In this document: positions 61,436-64,000 of the stretch, one piece after another
How positions within the stretch are numbered: position 1 is the stretch's first letter
Layout of the letters: each line of letters opens with the position of its first letter
From: Vibrio cortegadensis
GTDB taxonomy: Bacteria; Pseudomonadota; Gammaproteobacteria; Enterobacterales; Vibrionaceae
Assembly: GCF_024347395.1 (NCBI RefSeq)
Contig: NZ_AP025472.1
Coordinates: forward strand, 2,294,001-2,358,000
Length of the DNA: 64,000 nt
Direction: 5' to 3'
Position numbers and translations under genes: made by a program
Notes under the pieces: model-generated
Seen by the model: only the letters and a program-made list of their open reading frames with translations
The model's database searches: none
Told to the model about the DNA's origin: nothing

Positions 61436-62527
61436 TTAATAGGGTGAAATATTCGATAGAGATTGGATATGCACCGTGATCTCTTCGCGATCATGATAAA
61501 GATGCTTCGCTTGCAGCTTATATTTCACATCATTGTCACTCAAAAACTGCTTCAAGTTTTCGATATCTTGTAGCACTTCATCGTATCGACCTTTCATTGG
61601 CAGCTTAAGGTTAAAGATTGTTTCTTTCGCCCAACCACGGATCAACCACTCACCCATTAACTGAGCAACACGTGATGGTTTCTCAATCATGTCACAAATA
61701 AGCCATGTCACGTTCTTACGTGGTGGTTCAAACTTGAAGCCATCTTCCATATGGTGCTTAACTTGGCCAGTTTGCATTAAGCTATCTGCCATCATGCCGT
61801 TATCAACACAGTGAACGAACATTGAACGCTTAACAAGTTGGTAAGTCCAACCACCCGGGCAAGCACCTAAATCGACACCCCACATGCCTGATGCTAAACG
61901 CTCATCCCACTCATCACGTGGAATAAATACGTGAAACGCTTCTTCCAATTTCAGTGTAGAACGGCTTGGTGCATCAGATGGGAACTTCAGACGCGGGATA
62001 CCCATGAAGAACTGAGAGTTGTTAGTTGGTAGTGAATAACCAACGTAGCAGTGCCCAGGCGCAATAAAGCAAAGGTGCAGTACTGGTTTTTTAGGGTGGT
62101 CTTTATTGAACAAGATCCCTTTACCACGTAGAGCTTGACGCAGCGGCACCGTAAATTTACGACAGAACTTCAGCAACTCTTTCGCTTCGTTAGTGTCTGG
62201 AGTTTCGATGCGGATATCACCACAACGAGGGAAACCATCAATATCACCAAGTTCAGCCAAAATTGGCGAGATGCGGTCTTCAGACGGCAACTCTTTTAGT
62301 TCAGCGGCAACCGCAAACATTTGGCGAGCAAAAATCAATGATTGAAAATCGATTCTCTGGATCAGTTTTTCCGCGTCACCATCTTGGTAGCATTCAAAAA
62401 GAACATAACCACTATTATTCTTTACACGAGGAAAACCAAACACCTCAAGTTGCGTTGCTTTGTCTTGAATTTCACCTGCGCACTCTTTTTCAAAACCAGA
62501 ACGACAATACAGTAATACGTGTTTCAC
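61436..62527 (-). CDS. rlmM: 23S rRNA (cytidine2498-2'-O)-methyltransferase RlmM
   Basis: 363 aa. N-terminal THUMP-like region (about 1-150) and RrmJ-type methyltransferase with the SAM motif GVDLGACPGGWTYQL near residue 220; catalytic Lys in FNLKLPMKGR. Methylates C2498 of 23S rRNA. Its ATG overlaps the ygdD stop (ATGA, 4 bp). Last gene of the gcvA-hydrolase-ygdD-rlmM unit. Confidence 0.96.
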   Translation of the reverse strand: MKHVLLYCRSGFEKECAGEIQDKATQLEVFGFPRVKNNSGYVLFECYQDGDAEKLIQRIDFQSLIFARQMFAVAAELKELPSEDRISPILAELGDIDGFPRCGDIRIETPDTNEAKELLKFCRKFTVPLRQALRGKGILFNKDHPKKPVLHLCFIAPGHCYVGYSLPTNNSQFFMGIPRLKFPSDAPSRSTLKLEEAFHVFIPRDEWDERLASGMWGVDLGACPGGWTYQLVKRSMFVHCVDNGMMADSLMQTGQVKHHMEDGFKFEPPRKNVTWLICDMIEKPSRVAQLMGEWLIRGWAKETIFNLKLPMKGRYDEVLQDIENLKQFLSDNDVKYKLQAKHLYHDREEITVHIQSLSNISPY

Positions 62528-62922
62528 TTAGTAACCTCATTAATATTGAATGCCGCGAAAGAGAAACTTCCCCATCCGACAATAAACAACAAACCACCAA
62601 ATGGAGTGACTGGGCCAAACCATTTTATGCCTGTTAGTGCTAGCGCATACAAACTGCCGCTAAAACAAAGGATGCCGATAATAAAGCAAATTGCCGCAAT
62701 GAAAAAATATTTTTGCGACTTTATTCCAAGATTAAAGCGCAGCAACACCGCACAAGCAATGATCGCGAAGGAGTGAAGCAATTGATAAAGCACTCCCGTA
62801 TTAAAAACATCAAGCAAGTATGGCGCTAATTGAGCCTTTAAACCATGCGCGGCAAAGGCCCCTAACATCACACCAAGCCCAGAAAACATCCCTGCAATAG
62901 TGAGTAAATACTTACTTTTCAT
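62524..62922 (-). CDS. ygdD: DUF423 family inner-membrane protein YgdD
   Basis: 132 aa with four hydrophobic spans. DUF423 signature near the N terminus: GVMLGAFAAHGLK, and VLYQLLHSFAI. Function unknown. Overlaps the hydrolase gene upstream by 11 bp and rlmM downstream by 4 bp; E. coli has the same gcvA-ygdD-rlmM order. Confidence 0.92.
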   Translation of the reverse strand: MKSKYLLTIAGMFSGLGVMLGAFAAHGLKAQLAPYLLDVFNTGVLYQLLHSFAIIACAVLLRFNLGIKSQKYFFIAAICFIIGILCFSGSLYALALTGIKWFGPVTPFGGLLFIVGWGSFSFAAFNINEVTK

Positions 62923-63544
62923 CTAAAACCTCAAAAATGAAAGCAGAGAGCTTATCTATTGTTAAGGTTAAATTCCCCTGCTCGGTAAAACCAGAACGTT
63001 TACGCGGTTTAAAGCCATGATCGCCATCAGGGAGAAACGCCACATCAATCATCGGAGATAGATCAAAGTCAGTAAACTCTTCACGCTTACCAAATGTATC
63101 CCTTTCCCCTTGCAAAATTAAACAAGGCTTTTCGATTGTCGCTAAGTGATCGCCTTTAAATTTTTCAGGCTTACCCGGAGGGTGAAATGGAAAACCCAAA
63201 CAAGCCACTCCCGCGACGAGAGGGTTATCGGCTAATAAACTCGCCATCCTTCCCCCCATCGATTTGCCACCAATAACGACTGGTACGCCTGCATGTTCAT
63301 TGATGACGTCAACATAAGCATCGAGCAACTTAGGAGCGCGATCCGGCGGACGCTTGGTGCCCATTTCTGCTCGCTGAATCATATAAGGAAAATTAAAGCG
63401 CACCACTTTAATGCCTTTTTCAGCTAACCCTTGCGCGACAGAAACCATAAAATGGTGATCCATTCCCGCGCCAGCGCCATGAGCAAAAATAAACGTCGCC
63501 TTATGCTCTGCGCCATTAATCAGCTGATGATTATTCTCAGTCAT
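62912..63544 (-). CDS. Alpha/beta hydrolase of the KANL3/Tex30-like type
   Basis: 210 aa, cytoplasmic. HGAGAGMDHHFM near residue 19 (oxyanion region), nucleophile elbow GKSMGG (about 93-98), an acid near ERDTFG and His in DGDHGFKPRKRSG. The fold and these motifs fit the small KANL3/Tex30-like hydrolase family; substrate unknown. Inserted between gcvA and ygdD relative to E. coli, overlapping both (8 and 11 bp), so it is fully integrated in the operon. Confidence 0.82.
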   Translation of the reverse strand: MTENNHQLINGAEHKATFIFAHGAGAGMDHHFMVSVAQGLAEKGIKVVRFNFPYMIQRAEMGTKRPPDRAPKLLDAYVDVINEHAGVPVVIGGKSMGGRMASLLADNPLVAGVACLGFPFHPPGKPEKFKGDHLATIEKPCLILQGERDTFGKREEFTDFDLSPMIDVAFLPDGDHGFKPRKRSGFTEQGNLTLTIDKLSAFIFEVLDEK

Positions 63545-64000
63545 CCAGTAACTCTTCCTGCTCTTTATGCGCTTTCGCTAACATCCAATCACGGAAAGTG
63601 GCAATTCGCCCCATGTCAGCCTGTTTATCGTGGCACACTACATAGAACGCATTCTTACTCACCAATATTTCATCAAAAGGCGCAATCAGACGACCCGCTT
63701 CGATTTCCGGCTGAGCCAGTACATTATTACCAAGTGCAATCCCTTGTCCATGAGCCGCAGCTTGAAGCACCATCGTCGAGTGACTGAAAATTGGCCCTTG
63801 GTTAACATTTACACCTTCGATTGAGTTCTGCTTCACAAACGATTTCCAATCTTTCCTTGAGGTATCATGAAGCAAAGTGTGATGATTTAAATCAGTTAGA
63901 GTTTCTAATGGTTTGTTACTTAAAAGTAACGAGGGTGAACAGAGTGGAATCAGGAATTCTTGATAGAGTTTATCGGCTCTTAATCCTGGCCAATTTCCTC
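63537..64000 (-). CDS. gcvA: LysR-family regulator GcvA (5' end beyond the window)
   Basis: The C-terminal about 154 residues of a LysR-type effector domain; the frame is open to the window edge, so the N-terminal helix-turn-helix is not seen. Strong agreement with E. coli GcvA: GNWPGLRADKLY, LLHDTSRKDW, NVNQGPIFSHSTMVLQAA and SEIEAGRL-like PEIEAGRLIAPF. GcvA controls the glycine cleavage operon gcvTHP and gcvB. A TTG at 63875 could be mistaken for a start, but homology clearly continues upstream. Confidence 0.93.
   Translation of the reverse strand, partial: GNWPGLRADKLYQEFLIPLCSPSLLLSNKPLETLTDLNHHTLLHDTSRKDWKSFVKQNSIEGVNVNQGPIFSHSTMVLQAAAHGQGIALGNNVLAQPEIEAGRLIAPFDEILVSKNAFYVVCHDKQADMGRIATFRDWMLAKAHKEQEELLDD

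Noticed and set aside
1..64000. Mobile element, prophage, integron cassette or CRISPR array
   Set aside because: No transposase, integrase, attC-like array or regular spacer repeat was seen; the only tandem repeat is the tRNA array, and no integrase lies beside it.

Overview
This window is a stretch of core chromosome from a gammaproteobacterium, almost certainly a member of the Vibrionaceae (genus Vibrio or a close relative). The reasons are the visibly AT-rich sequence, protein sequences that match gammaproteobacterial families closely, a Vibrio-type lipoprotein 5'-nucleotidase (NutA), a tandem Met/Leu/Gln tRNA array, and a treR-gmhB / metNIQ neighbourhood that I recall from Vibrio. I see no insertion sequence, prophage, integron or CRISPR array. 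The species is not identified, and all family assignments were made by reading the sequence, without a database search.

Layout. 1-5 kb: a DUF3149 microprotein, smrA, rluF, ybaK and nutA. 5-10.5 kb (minus strand): the operon hemA-prfA-prmC-sirB2-sirB1-kdsA. 10.6-15 kb (plus strand, divergent): lolB-ispE-prs-pth-ychF. 15.1-17.3 kb: one promoter followed by 15 tRNA genes (2 Met-CAT, 7 Leu-TAG, 6 Gln-TTG), much of it a 535-bp tandem repeat. 17.4-25 kb: ubiF divergent from miaB-ybeZ-ybeY-corC-lnt, then ybeL. 25-38 kb: leuS-lptE-holA, rsfS-rlmH-mrdA-mrdB-rlpA-dacA, ybeD and lipB-lipA, in the enterobacterial order except that nadD is missing between holA and rsfS. 38-43 kb: glyA, a YitT-like membrane protein, a membrane-anchored ToxR/CadC-type regulator and an unrecognised lipoprotein. 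43-48 kb: the trehalose locus treBC with its repressor treR, which overlaps gmhB. 48-51 kb: the methionine importer metNIQ behind a MetJ operator. 51-52 kb: a LamB-family porin whose promoter carries a TreR-type operator. 52.5-59 kb: a DUF2310 zinc-ribbon protein, syd, queF, a TPR protein with a degenerate GGDEF-like end, and a diguanylate cyclase. 59-64 kb: ppnN and xni, then gcvA (cut by the window edge)-hydrolase-ygdD-rlmM on the minus strand.

How the genes work together. The trehalose module is the clearest circuit: identical 14-bp palindromes flank the treB promoter and lie just downstream of the porin promoter about 6 kb away. This suggests one repressor controls outer-membrane entry, PTS uptake and phosphotrehalose hydrolysis. 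The glyA and metN promoters carry good PurR, MetR-like and MetJ sites, tying them to one-carbon and methionine metabolism. The 25-38 kb block combines cell elongation (PBP2, RodA, RlpA, PBP5), LPS assembly (LptE), ribosome assembly or silencing (RsfS, RlmH) and lipoate synthesis.

I did not find a convincing unknown multigene system. The most unusual items are the amplified tRNA array, the shared TreR operators including an overlapping second palindrome at the porin, the TPR/degenerate-GGDEF protein next to an I-site-less cyclase, and the orphan pair of a membrane regulator and a lipoprotein.
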